In this document: in pieces, positions 25,736-35,606 of the stretch
Position numbering within the stretch: position 1 is the first letter of the stretch
Layout: the number at the start of each line of letters is the position of its first letter
Assembly (NCBI GenBank): GCA_017591395.1
Contig: WEDG01011821.1
Location: forward strand, 1-64,000
DNA: 64,000 bases
DNA from: Schistocephalus solidus
Lineage: Eukaryota; Platyhelminthes; Cestoda; Diphyllobothriidea; Diphyllobothriidae
Direction: 5' to 3'
Notes under the pieces: model-generated
Seen by the model: only the letters and a program-made list of their open reading frames with translations
Databases searched by the model: none
What the model was told of the DNA's origin: nothing
Position numbers and translations under genes: made by a program

Positions 25736-26530
25736 CTGCGGTAGAACACCGCCAGCTATACCGAAGCACTACATCTTTCGTCATCAGCCTCTGTACCTCA
25801 CATGACCACACGCAACACCACAAAAAACATGCTCTCAGTCTGCATAGATGATTATGAGGCAAGTATGATCATCGGCTCTTTCTCCATGCGACTCCTCTGT
25901 TGCATGTGTGATCTGAGCTTGAGAATATCACGGGGCGATAAGCGCCGTGGGTTGGAAGGTTGCTAACTGAAAATTACACTCAGACCTTGCAATCAATCGA
26001 ATGGGCATCAGACAACTGATCGGCTTGGACAGTGGTCTGATTGTGGGGTGGTGGAGGGAGTGAGGTCGACGGCTCAGTGCATTTTCCTCACTAGAAACAG
26101 TCTGTCGTGCTTGAAAATATCACGGTGCGCTAAAAGCCGTGGCTTGGAAGGTTGCCAACTGACGGAAACACTCGGACCGCGTGGTCAGCTTAATGCGTGT
26201 TGTGTGGAGTGGTGGGCTGAGATTCAGGCTGTAGTGGCTCCTTAATGTGGCCTTTATGGCACTCCCACTCCGTGGGATCCGAACCAGGTGGGTGGTACGT
26301 CCAGGGGTGGCTCCGGCCGCGCCAGCCACCTGCGCCATCTCCCGCCTCTTGTTTTCTTGATTTTATCTTGAAACCGGGTCCAGGTGGGGGAGGATGAGAG
26401 AGTGCGTTAGCTACAGCGCAAGTCTACTATCACTTAAAACTAATCCACGCGCATGTCACCGTCCCTGAACCACCTGGTGTGCAGCATACGGTGGACATCA
26501 TCGGACTACGACGGTCGAACTGTTGTGTGA
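25736..26530 (+). mobile_element. 3' UTR of the RTE zinc-finger element
   Basis: Follows the stop region of the zinc-finger ORF and matches the 3' UTR of the copy ending at 34298 and, in reverse, of the copy at 59738-60545. It holds the two diverged ~365-bp modules described separately. Landmarks are the hairpin-like cacggggcgataagcgccgtg (about 25930), its degenerate second copy near 26121, gccagccacctgcgcc (about 26322) and the terminal block cgacggtcgaactgt near 26510. Poly-purine ggtgggggagga blocks also recur. The 3' end is defined by comparison with the copy bounded by a target-site duplication. Confidence 0.75.
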
Positions 26531-26903
26531 GTGTGTGTGCCCCCTAAACGGGCCACGAGGTAGATTCGTTGGACCAACACGGGGACCACATAAGGGCACG
26601 GCAGGCGTTATTCGGGTTGCGCTCCCATAACAAATGCCGAACATGGAGGCGTGGTGGCACGCCTAGGGGTGGCTAGGACTTAGGGGACCCAACCGCGCCA
26701 GCCACCTGCGTCCTCTCCCGCCTCCGGTCTTCTTGACTCTGTCTTGACACCGGGCTCAGGTGGGGGAGGAGGAGAGAGTGCGGTAGATGCATCGCAAGTC
26801 TACTATCACTTTAAACTCAATCACGCGCAAGTCACCGTCTCTGCTCCACTTATCCCATGGAGCATACGTGGACATCGTCAGACTACGACGGTCGAACTGT
26901 CGT
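26531..26903 (+). repeat. Extra ~367-bp RTE 3' module, copy 1
   Basis: Starts at gtgccccctaaacgggcc (about 26537) and ends at the cgacggtcgaactgtc block just before the next gtgccccc at 26904. The right half is the RTE 3' tail (gccagccacctgcgtcctctc, the ggtgggggaggaggagagag purine run, the closing cgacggtcgaactgtc). The left half (ccctaaacgggccacg to ggcgttattcgggttg) is only distantly like the matching part of the RTE 3' UTR. It may be a non-autonomous element sharing the LINE tail, or a diverged UTR module. Confidence 0.75.
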
Positions 26904-27275
26904 GTGCCCCCTAAACAGGCCACGTGGTAGATGCGTTGGACCAACACGGGGGCCAGATCAGGGCACGGCATGCGTTATTCGGGTTGCACTCCGCTAACAA
27001 ATGCCGAAAATGGAGGTGTGGTGGCACACCTAGGGGTGGCTAGGACTTAAAGGACCCGGCCGCGCCAGCCACCTGCGTCCTCTCCCGCCTCCGGTCTTCT
27101 TGACTCTCTCTTGACACCGGGGTCAGGTGGGGGAGGAGGAGAGAGTGCGGTAGATGCATCGCAAGTCTACTATCACTTTAAAATAAATCACGCGCAAGTC
27201 ACCGTCTCTGCTCCACTTATCCCATGGAGCATACGTGGACATCGTCAGACTACGACGGTCGAACTGTCGTGTGTG
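26904..27275 (+). repeat. Extra ~367-bp RTE 3' module, copy 2
   Basis: A direct tandem repeat of the preceding unit at high similarity by eye. Most of the purine run and the segment from gcaagtctactatcacttt to gaactgtcgtgtg are nearly letter-for-letter the same, so the duplication is recent compared with the decay of the RTE coding region to the left. It ends in a short (GT)n run at about 27266-27281. Confidence 0.8.
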
Positions 27276-27334
27276 TGTGTGACGTGCAAAGATATGGTTA
27301 ATTTTATTTGTCAGTTCGATTGCCGTAATCCGAC

Positions 27335-27695
27335 GATGTCCACCGTATGCTCCACAGAAGGGTGATGCAGGGATGGTGACTTGTGCACAAATTAGTTTTA
27401 AGTGATAGTAGACTTTCACTGCATCTACCACACTCTCTTCCCTTACCCGCCTGTGCCCGGTATCAAAATAGTCAAGAAGACCGGAGGCGGGGTCGCTCGC
27501 AGGTGAATCATACTCCCACCATAGCCATAAATGGCAACAGTGGGTGGTGCGGCATGACCCTGCACCTACGCGTCTCAAGTTGGGCACACGCACCCCCATT
27601 CGCGCATCCCAGAATAATAACGCCTGCCGCACCCTGATTTGGCCCCCGTATTGGTTCAGCGCATTTACCACGTGACCCGTTTAGGCGGCACAATT
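27335..27695 (-). repeat. Inverted, diverged copy of the ~367-bp module
   Basis: Read on the minus strand this repeats the same unit: gccgcctaaacgggtcacgtgg (about 27670-27691), accaatacgggggccaaatcagg (about 27632-27654) and ggcaggcgttatt are readable, and the RTE-type tail occupies 27335-27500. About 50-100 bases in the middle are unrelated to the direct copies. The three units therefore lie direct-direct-inverted. The 182-codon open frame on this strand (27123-27671) is a by-product of the repeat, not a gene. Confidence 0.72.
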
Positions 27696-29148
27696 TTTTT
27701 ATCAATCATTATGCGCTCGAAATCACAGTCGTAATTTTTAACCGGAGCCGGCTAGGGTAAGGCTTCGGGGTCACTAAAACTTCTTCCTTTGCCTGTCGTT
27801 TCGCGCACTGCCCCTGCTTTTTGCGTCTTCCTCTAGTAGTTATGTTGGTATCTTGATTGACGTCCTCAGTGAAAGATCCGGCCCCCGGAACTGTGGTCGT
27901 TCCGTAAATGGTGGTCGCTTGATCACATGAACCCCATTTCATCCTGTACTGACTTTAATTAGGGTATATTTAACTCACGGGTAAATGCGGAGTGCACGCT
28001 TTTTTCACTAGTTTAACCGAAGAGCAGTCCCCTTACCGGCTGCACCTCGGGTGAGAAATGGGGAGGTGGTGTCCAGTGCCCAATGGGTACCATCTGACAA
28101 CGGCGGCTTTCACCAATCTGGCCTGATTGCAGGACCCAAAGAGGTTCTTCGTTTTGCCTCTGAGCTGTGGTCCAAAACCCTAACAGGTAATCGCCATAAC
28201 GAAGAACATTAACTAACCTTGATGCATTTGCAAAAAGGGCGACTGGTATGGATATTTGGACCTGCAGTGGACTGAGTGGTCGGTTGGCAGCCAGGCTTCT
28301 TACGTCTTCCCCGACGTGCGTATAACCATTGCGATTGACAGTGAATCATTCTAACCCGATACCAATGCCGTTGCTCAGTTAGACTCGAAACCAAGGTTTC
28401 GGACTCTACTGCAAATCGCTGTGGGTTGTCTTTGTCAGTAACGTAGTTCTGTCTATATCGCTAGACGCTACGCAGCTGCTTGAGAGGCTCGAGAGTTAGC
28501 GCCAGGGCACTACGGGACGAGTGACTTCTGTAACCGGTCGGTAAACGCCGATCTACCATTGCTAACCTTTATTTGTCTGCCTATTTTCAATCGTACGCCA
28601 CTAGTTGGTCCGGATTAAACCAACAGCAGAGTAGATGAATTACAGTGGATAACGTGGCGAGAATTCCGTCTGCACTCGTAGTGATTTTTACAACCATGAA
28701 CCAGATGTCAACTCAGATCTCGCACTGGTGAGAGCTATTATAAAGGCTACACCAACGAGGCCTCATTGCAGTTTGAGGCTCAGTCCGAGGAAGGACCCAG
28801 GTATCCCGTTAGTCATGAGATTTCAAAAATCTACGGTAGCAAAAATAAAGGCCCAATACAATTCCCTACTTATACGGTTGCTGAATACGGAGCATAGCCA
28901 TACCTCCATATCCCCGGTGCTTTTGTAAACTCAATTGCAACCGGTCTCCTTGATCCATATAACTCTCAACCTCCTCCGTAGCCTTTCCGGTCAGCGCTTC
29001 CATCGTAATTTACAAATGATAAATTAGAAACTCCAAACCGAAACTGGTGTTTAACTTACCATCTCACCCCTCCAAATGCGCTCAATGACTATTTATCAGC
29101 GTGTTTTTTCTTCACTATTTACTACCCTGTCAATTCACTTGCTCCAGT
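27696..29148. other. No gene recognised upstream of TP53RK
   Basis: No coding signal or assigned repeat is seen. The last few hundred bases should hold the promoter and 5' UTR of the kinase gene, but I see no clear TATA box, and trans-splicing cannot be judged from sequence alone. Confidence 0.4.
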
Positions 29149-32100
29149 ATGGATAATTCGTCTGGCGACGCTGAGGTGGTGTCGGCATTTGACGCGAGTG
29201 TCCCACCGCCTCACCCTCCCGGTGAGCTGATTCGTCAAGGTGCCGAGGCGCGTATATACTCAGCCCAACTCCTCACCACGCTGCCAAAACCCTGCATTGT
29301 AAAGGAACGCTTTGTTAAGACCTACAGACACGAGACCCTCGACGCCCTCCTCTCCCTCAAACGGATGCGCGCAGAAGCCCGCCAATTGCTTAAGTGTCGG
29401 CAATTGGGCCTGCCCGTGCCGGCCATTTACCACGTAGACATGGCTCGAAGGCAGCTCTGGATGGAGGATGTTGGACCCAATGCCGTCCCTCTCGGTGCCT
29501 GGCTGTCTTGCCTCCTGCAGGACGATGATCTTGACCGGGGGGAGAAGGCTGAGAAGCTCGATCTAATGGCACACCGTCTGGGCGATCTGCTGGCCAAGAT
29601 GCATGCCAGTAATGTGATCCATGGAGACTTGACCACTGCCAACATCCTTGTCCAGATGGTGAGTCTGCGGCGATTATGCTCGCTCACATTAAGGTGAATG
29701 CTTGTATTTTTGGCCCATTTTTTATAGCGATTGTATATACAAAAACCTAAATTTGCCTGTCTTAATCAGCGTATAGAGCGATTCATGAATTGATCAAGTA
29801 GGTGGTATTAATTGATCACCCAGTGGCTCGAAAGTGAGTTTCCTTTTGCATACAGGCCTGGTATTCGCAGATATTTCTAAGTCTTTATTATCTATAGCGA
29901 AAGCCATTTTCTATAGATGCATAATGTCACTTTAACACTGCCGATAAAGACAATGGAGACTAGCATGGTGATTTCGGGCTCATTAGCCGTAACCAGCCTG
30001 TCATAACCACCACCAGGTGGTGTTAATCTGCCTCTACTATTACTAGCCACCGTGCGGCTGCTAACGGGGCTCGAGAATGAGACGAAAGACAGAGCGGGAC
30101 GAGTGAGTTCCGTTAATGCTCGGTGAGTGCTCATCAACAAATGTCCATAATGTCATTGTTAGGGGCGGGGATCCAAGTGCAACTCTATAACATGGAAGCT
30201 TCCGGTGTAAAATGCTAAATCCGCTCTACACAAGTACGATGTAAAAGGAATGCCATAGTACTCTCTTAACTACTCAGTTTGTTTAGAATCGCGTAAAATT
30301 TAAGAAAGGGGTGACTTACATGACTACGTCGACTTTACTTACCTCTTCTCAAGCAGTCTCTCCTCATCCCTAGCTCAGAAATATTAAATGGTATTTGAAA
30401 CGGTTGTGGTTGTGCTTTTATATACGACCTCGATGATATCACGAATTGTCTCTTCACACGTGGCGATCTGCATAGGCGAATCCGGAAACCTTGACTAAAT
30501 CTCTCCTCGCACGGACGCCGAAACGCGTAGCCAGAACACCTCATTTATCTTTCATAAATAGCCGGAGAGGTCCTCACAGTCTTGTCGCAACAAGCGTGAA
30601 CTCTCAGTCAACAAGAAGTTTGTATACTTTAGGCGAGTGTTGATTCTCCGGCCCGGAACACCTGAGATCTGCACCTAGAAATTGTCTCAGTCACGTCTGA
30701 CAACTTTAGTTCGTGGCTTGCCTGGCAGAGCATTGTTCACTGGGACCCACGCTTTATTTCCAGGCCTCTCTAGCCAGCGGTTAGCTTTTGTCTGACTGGC
30801 ATGTGAAAATAAGCTGGAATCGGCTTTTTCTGTCCTCTTTGTCTTAGTGGGTAATGTTTCTCGACTAATGAGCGTTTGTCTCGCAAGACTGATTTTTGTA
30901 TCTGCTTTTTGGTAAGGCATTTCTCACAAGGCGAGACACGGGAATAGGAGCTCCCGGGGATTTCAGGTGAGCTTGCATTTAATTCCAGGAAGTGTTCTTA
31001 TTCTCTTGTTCTAGACCGAATCCCAAGATCAGGCCTTACTAAATCCTTAAACCTAATCCTAACCGTAATCTTACTGGGATGTAGCACGGCCACCTGTAGT
31101 GCGAAGTTCCTATTCTCGTGTCTTATAAGTCAAACTTCTTTTAGAACTCATAAAAAAGCAATCTTTTCGGTCAATTACCAGTGGCCAGTTTTATTTGTCC
31201 CGTTTGATATACAACTCGTTTCGGCGCTAAAAACTTTGTAAGATTCACCTTTCTCTTTTCTACAAGTTTCTATTCGGCAACCTGTATGCCATTTGGTGTA
31301 ATGGGATGATTAAATCGTCCTTTGGTGTCGGCCCTTCGACCCGGAAGAGTAAGTCATGCTTTCATGTTCAAAAATCTTATCGGAGACCACATTCGCGTTT
31401 ATTTATTTATTTCAATGTTCTGCAACAAAACAAGATGTCGACTTTTGTCATTTAAAAAGGATATAAAAAGTTAGTCCTTTCTACGACTTTGAGGAAATTT
31501 GGGGAATCGGACTGGATTTCCTTCGACTCAGACAAGAATCTTCGATCGACTTGCTCATTAAAAAGGGCTAGCTTTGCATTCCCACCCACGGAAAAGTGCT
31601 CAACTTTTAGATGTATTCATTGAAACACTTCCTACTGACAAGTTTGATTTATCCGAATCGAATCGTCCGTCGCACACTATTTAGCTCTTTATCTACTATA
31701 TATTCACTATTAATTCATTATAAGTAGCTCTTTATTTGTGTATTTATAATCATATATCCTTATCTGACCCTTGGGAAACCATGGCGTTAGGTTTTCTAAC
31801 ACAAAGCGCTGGCTGACTTCTCGACAAAAAGTACATCTTATCACCTCCCAATTATTTTTATACGCGCCCGAAGAACGTTTCAGGTAAGAAATACTCTGAC
31901 TACCGCCTCTTTCTCATCGACTTTGGACTCTCCTCCTTCAACCCCGTCACCTCGCGCTTTCGGGAAGAGGTTGCCGTGGACCTCTATGTGCTAGAACGTG
32001 CTCTGGTCAGCTCGTTGGCTCTTCGGGATGAAGAACAAGAGGACGGGATTTTCAGCCCACAACATTTCTTTGCAACATTTCTGGCTGCCTACTCAGAGGC

Positions 32101-32301
32101 TTATGCAGCACAGGTGGTTGCTCGTAGTATTGCCGGTGACGGTGGTGTCGGTGGACGGAAGCAGTCGAAGCGGAATAGGTTGGACACCAATGCAACAGCC
32201 GCTAACGAACTCTTGAAGATGGTCGTCGGGAGCTTGAGACAATACTCTCTGCCCTTAAGGAGGTGCAGGCTCGCGGCAGGAAGCGACTTATGGTTGGCTG
32301 A
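29149..32301 (+). CDS. TP53RK: TP53-regulating kinase / Bud32 (PRPK), KEOPS complex subunit, three exons
   Basis: Atypical small serine/threonine kinase-ATPase of the KEOPS complex, which supports t6A37 modification of tRNAs reading ANN codons. Exons: 29149-29658, 31889-32113 and 32233-32301 (stop), giving 267 residues against 253 in human. Residues: nucleotide loop IRQGAEARIY near 28-37, ATP-binding lysine K52 in CIVKERF, catalytic IHGDLTTANIL (D160, N165), and metal-binding LIDFGLS (D181). VDLYVLERAL follows, then the basic tail RGRKRLMVG. The ATG at 29149 precedes a normal-length N-terminus; an in-frame alternative start upstream (29101) looks like 5' UTR. The exon 2 acceptor must be the second AG of CAGGTAAG to keep phase 0. 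The tail is in another frame from exon 2 and needs the inferred 119-nt intron 32114-32232. The 2.2-kb first intron carries a SINE and a TIR element. Gene identity is highly secure. Confidence 0.92.
29935..30150. mobile_element. SINE fragments, inverted chimera, inside TP53RK intron 1
   Basis: The left half (about 29935-30030) reads in the minus orientation of the SINE family (gacaatggagactagcatgg, gggctcattagccgtaacca). The right half (about 30050-30140) reads in the plus orientation (gtgcggctgctaacggggctcgag, gagtgagttccgttaatgctcggtg). The element is thus two partial copies or a copy with an internal inversion. No tRNA-like head is preserved. Confidence 0.68.
30934..31123. mobile_element. 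190-bp TIR element (MITE-like) with telomere-like core, in TP53RK intron 1
   Basis: Left end agacacgggaataggagct and right end (reverse complement) agacacgagaataggaact match at 17 of 19 positions as terminal inverted repeats. The core near 31040-31075 contains cttaaacctaatcctaacc, a degenerate CCTAA-type repeat. The same ends and core type recur at 37466-37802 and 42464-42755. No coding capacity is present, so a non-autonomous DNA element is the simplest reading. Confidence 0.6.
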
Positions 32302-32870
32302 CATCAGTTCTCTCGAACCCCCAAACTGTAATCTGTAAAATACACATCTAAGCTGCAAATTATGGAGCTTTTTCCACCCGATGCAAGTTTCTAAGGGACA
32401 AAAATAGCGTATGCATATGCATACATTTGAGGCCGAAAAAGTGTGAACTTCAGGACATATATTTTTCATGAATTTTCGGACCGCTTACGGATGCCGTCGT
32501 TGAAAATAACTTTATAAACTAACGTAGGAACGTCATTCGCGGAGTTCTTCATCATCAATTGCCTGCATGTATATGAGTCTTGCCTGGCACGAACCAGAGA
32601 ACAGACATTTTTCCTTCAAGTTCCGAGTGCTCTGTGCTTTCTGAGCGACAGGACCTTGGCGGACATTGATTTAAAAAGTGGTCTGCTGACTCTAAACTAG
32701 TTTGAACTTTTTAGACAAGACCTAATCTGGGACTTTAATTTATATATTTAAGGCCTCGATGACCTTGAACAAAACCGATATCCACCAGGAACTGTAATCA
32801 AAAATCGCTGCCATCGACTAAAAAAAAACGAAAATACTAGCGTCCTGGCTCTTTCATCTCGCGCCCCATT
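32302..32870. other. Downstream flank of TP53RK, no gene
   Basis: Contains the kinase 3' UTR, whose end is not identified; no clear AATAAA lies close to the stop codon. An A-run at 32820-32828 precedes the RTE insertion target. Confidence 0.4.
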
Positions 32871-32883
32871 ATATGTTAACCTT
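32871..32883 (+). repeat. Target-site duplication, left copy
   Basis: ATATGTTAACCTT occurs here and again at 34299-34311, exactly bracketing the RTE-derived insertion. A 13-bp direct repeat flanking a 5'-truncated element is the hallmark of target-primed reverse transcription. Confidence 0.88.
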
Positions 32884-33430
32884 CAGCGATGGGGAATCTC
32901 TCCTAAGCTGTACTCAATGCGACCGCACATTCACCTCACAAATCGGCCTGGTCGGTCACTTGCGAATACATCGTACAGAGACCGGTGAGCCAGTGCCTGA
33001 GCACCAACACACAGCAGAAGGTCGTCGCCTCCACTGCCCTCACTGTCCTCGCGCATTCACTCATCGCATAGGCCTATTCGGTCACATGCGCATCCATAAC
33101 AGCGGAATTAACCACAATGCCGACAACACCGATACACCATGCACACCTCCGCTCCTGCCATTCTTAGTGCCCCTGCCACCCCCACTACCAGCAATGACAT
33201 CCTCCCAGCCTCTACCGATTTCTCCCTGCCCACACTGAACCCGCAACTTCAACTCACGCATCGGCCTGGTCGGTCACCTAAGAATCCATCGCATGGAGGC
33301 TGGTGAACCAGTGCCTGGGGCTCCGACATACAGTCGACGTGCCCGCCTTCACTGCCCTAACTGCTTTCGCACATTTACACACCGCATGGGCCTATTAGGA
33401 CACATGCGCCTCCATGACAACCTCCGGTAA
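32884..33430 (+). pseudogene. RTE element C-terminal zinc-finger ORF, 5'-truncated insertion
   Basis: The insertion starts inside the coding region (SDGESLLSC). Four C2H2-like units are readable. CTQCDRTFTSQIGLVGHLRIH is open from about 32910 and CPHCPRAFTHRIGLFGHMRIH from about 33035. A third finger (CPH) is cut by a TGA near 33237 and continues as RNFNSRIGLVGHLRIH. The fourth, [21 protein letters not shown], ends near 33420. Spacers carry the family phrase GEPVPGAP or a shifted version. Two compensating indels (about 32998 and 33020) and the internal stop make it non-coding. The repeated, nearly identical R-I/M-GL-GH helix in every finger is unusual for ordinary transcription factors. Confidence 0.82.
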
Positions 33431-34298
33431 ACCACCGTAGGCTAACCTACATCAGCGCACACTACCTACACCAATGCATCGACAACACTCTCACAATCAC
33501 CATTTACCACAGTATATCACGGTTTCCTAGAAACCGTGGCTGGGAAGATCTGCCAATCTGACGCTTCCACCAGACCACGCCGTCGGCTCAGTGTATGTGC
33601 TGTGTGTGTCGAGTGGCTGACCAGTGAACTGGGAGTCAGACGGCGATGGCTGCTCCATATCCCCTGAGTTTGTGAATCCTGGTGTGTGCGTTATGGGGGC
33701 CAGGTCGTGCTGTGGCGCGCGAAGACAGGGTACGCCGATCCGTCAGCCAATGCGCCCACTCCCACATCAGGCAACTGACCGGCTCGGACAGTGGTCTGAT
33801 TGTGGGGGTGGTGGAGAGAGTGAGGTCGAGAGCTCAGCGTATTTTCCTCACTATAAACAATCTGACGCGCTTGAAACTATCACGGTGCGCTAAAAGCCGT
33901 GGCTTGGAAGGTTGCCAACTGACGGGATAACTCGGACCGCGTGGTCAGCCCAATGTGTGTTTTGTGTGGAGTGGCTGACTGGCGGACTGAGAGTCAGGTT
34001 GCAATGGCTCCTTCTTAATGTGGCCTTTATGGCACTCCCCACTCCGTGGGATCCGAGCCAGGTGTGGTGGCACGCCCAGGGGCGGCTTAGGCCGCGCCAG
34101 CCACCTGCGCCCTCTCCCATCTCCGGTCTTCTTGACTCTGTCTTGACACCGGACTCAGGTGGGGGAGGAGGAGAGAGTGCGGTAGCTGCAGCGCAAGGCT
34201 ACTATCACTTAAAACTAATTCACGCGCAAGTCACCGTCCCTGCACCACCTGGTGTGGAGCATACGGTGGACCTCGTCGAAATCGACGGTCGAACTGTC
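33431..34298 (+). mobile_element. RTE element 3' UTR with precise 3' end
   Basis: About 870 bases after the zinc-finger ORF, made of two diverged modules starting near the hairpin at 33518 and at its degenerate copy at about 33882. The sequence ends in cgacggtcgaactgtc directly before the right copy of the target-site duplication, which fixes the true 3' terminus of the family. No poly(A) tail is present; RTE-type elements often end in short repeats or none. Overlapping open frames (33624-33930, 33912-34307) are repeat by-products. Confidence 0.82.
33518..33538 (+). other. Perfect hairpin in RTE 3' UTR
   Basis: Eight-base perfect stem CACGGTTT/AAACCGTG with a five-base loop (cctag). An equivalent hairpin with the same stem is present at 60450-60470 in the minus-strand copy, and weaker versions sit one module downstream. 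Conservation of pairing suggests an RNA structure, perhaps recognised by the RT; this is inference. Confidence 0.7.
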
Positions 34299-34311
34299 AT
34301 ATGTTAACCTT
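34299..34311 (+). repeat. Target-site duplication, right copy
   Basis: ATATGTTAACCTT, identical to 32871-32883. Confidence 0.88.
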
Positions 34312-35430
34312 ATTCAATTTGATCGGTTCTCATGGCGAGTGCCTGTTTAGAATCCTGCGTTTACGGAATTGGGGATGTAAATGTCAACTTCTCTGTCAAC
34401 GTAAACTATCACTAGAAACTAGAGCACTGCTCTTGGGGAGTCCCTTTAACAAATTCTCAGTAAACAGACTTTCACTAGCCAGTTTCGGCACAGCACAGCA
34501 GCATGCTAGGGGAAAATAGAGCGACTTACCTCCGACTATTGGGAAGATGACCTCAAGTCCAGAAGTTGGGACCCCGATAGCCGAGGCCCTGCCTGCCTGG
34601 GATTTCAGAAAAAGAAGGGGCGGTATGAATGCTGGTTTACTCGTGCTGAGCGCAGAAGGCGAGGTTAAGTCAAGATCGGTAACCTGTCAGAACATTTTGC
34701 ATATGTAGTGTCGTACGTCTGGGTCAGTAATTATGTTTCTGAGTACGGCTATAGTGCGCTGAAATGGTGGGAAACTGGTGTTTGGTGTTACCGTTGGGGA
34801 CTATGTGCATCCCCGTCTAGACTTAGCTAACATGCATTTGGAATTGCGAATCTATCGTACCGGGTGTTAGGTTTTTGTCATTGGTTGTGGATGGTTGCAA
34901 CTGTGATGATCCCAGTCCATCCGCTGGTTGACACAATCTGCCAACGGCAATGAAATATTGCCAGATGGAGAAGCCAGAAGTAAACCTTCGCAATCTTACA
35001 ACGCGGAGTCCTTAGGAGAGTCGAATAACTTGTCATAGTAGGGCAGATCAGCTTCTGACTGACGATTTCGGTTTGAATTTATCCTCGCCTTTGTGTACAG
35101 CTTGTAACTATGAGCGTGTTAATGCGGTTTCACCTTTTCGCTCCTAGTATCTTAGACGAAAAGTCACAGTGCTGCTTGTTCGCAGTAGTGACAATGCCAG
35201 CTTGCCTGCAAGGCTTCTCCGGTAGCTACAACTTTTTAAACGATCGGTTTATATTTGCTTACAAGGAGGTGATGATGAGAGTAAAATAACAGAAAGGAAG
35301 AATGGTATAGAATGCAAGAGAGGCAGTATGTGACTTGTCAATTACGCCAGGATAGAGTGCTTCAGGAAGTAATCATTATTCAGCTGCACATTTTAGTCAA
35401 AAATGTGTATTATAGTCAGAGACATTACCG
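34312..35430. other. No gene recognised (1.1 kb)
   Basis: No open frame with a recognisable motif and no assigned repeat. Confidence 0.45.
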
Positions 35431-35580
35431 TCAAAGATAAGGGGAGACTGGGATGGCAATTTTTGGCTCATTAGCCGTCATCGGCCAGCTATACGTAACC
35501 CCAAGTGGTGCCCTACATGCGGCGCGGACGCGCGACCTTTTGATCGGGGATCAAACGTTCTAACCATTGAGCCACGCGTT
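35431..35580 (-). mobile_element. SINE, tRNA-like head plus start of body
   Basis: In the minus direction, the A box TGGCTCAATGG lies at 35564-35574 in the context gcgtggctcaatggttagaacg. It is followed by a degenerate anticodon arm and B-box region, then the body GGCCGATGACGGCTAATGAGCC and cccagtctccccttatcttt. It faces the plus-strand SINE at 35607 head to head, 30 bp apart. The right end of the head is a little uncertain. Confidence 0.75.
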
Positions 35581-35606
35581 TGGGTTGGGAATATTGAAAT
35601 TCGTTG

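Noticed and set aside
27123..27671. 182-codon open frame on - strand
   Set aside because: Falls across direct and inverted copies of the RTE 3' module; the same peptide repeats at 26756-26971 because the DNA repeats.
31976..32338. Continuous TP53RK C-terminus ending at 32338
   Set aside because: That frame misses the family's conserved basic tail, which is present one frame over and ends at 32301.
32873..33238. Host C2H2 zinc-finger gene
   Set aside because: Bounded by a target-site duplication, interrupted by indels and a stop, and the same fingers occur with RTE sequence elsewhere in the window.
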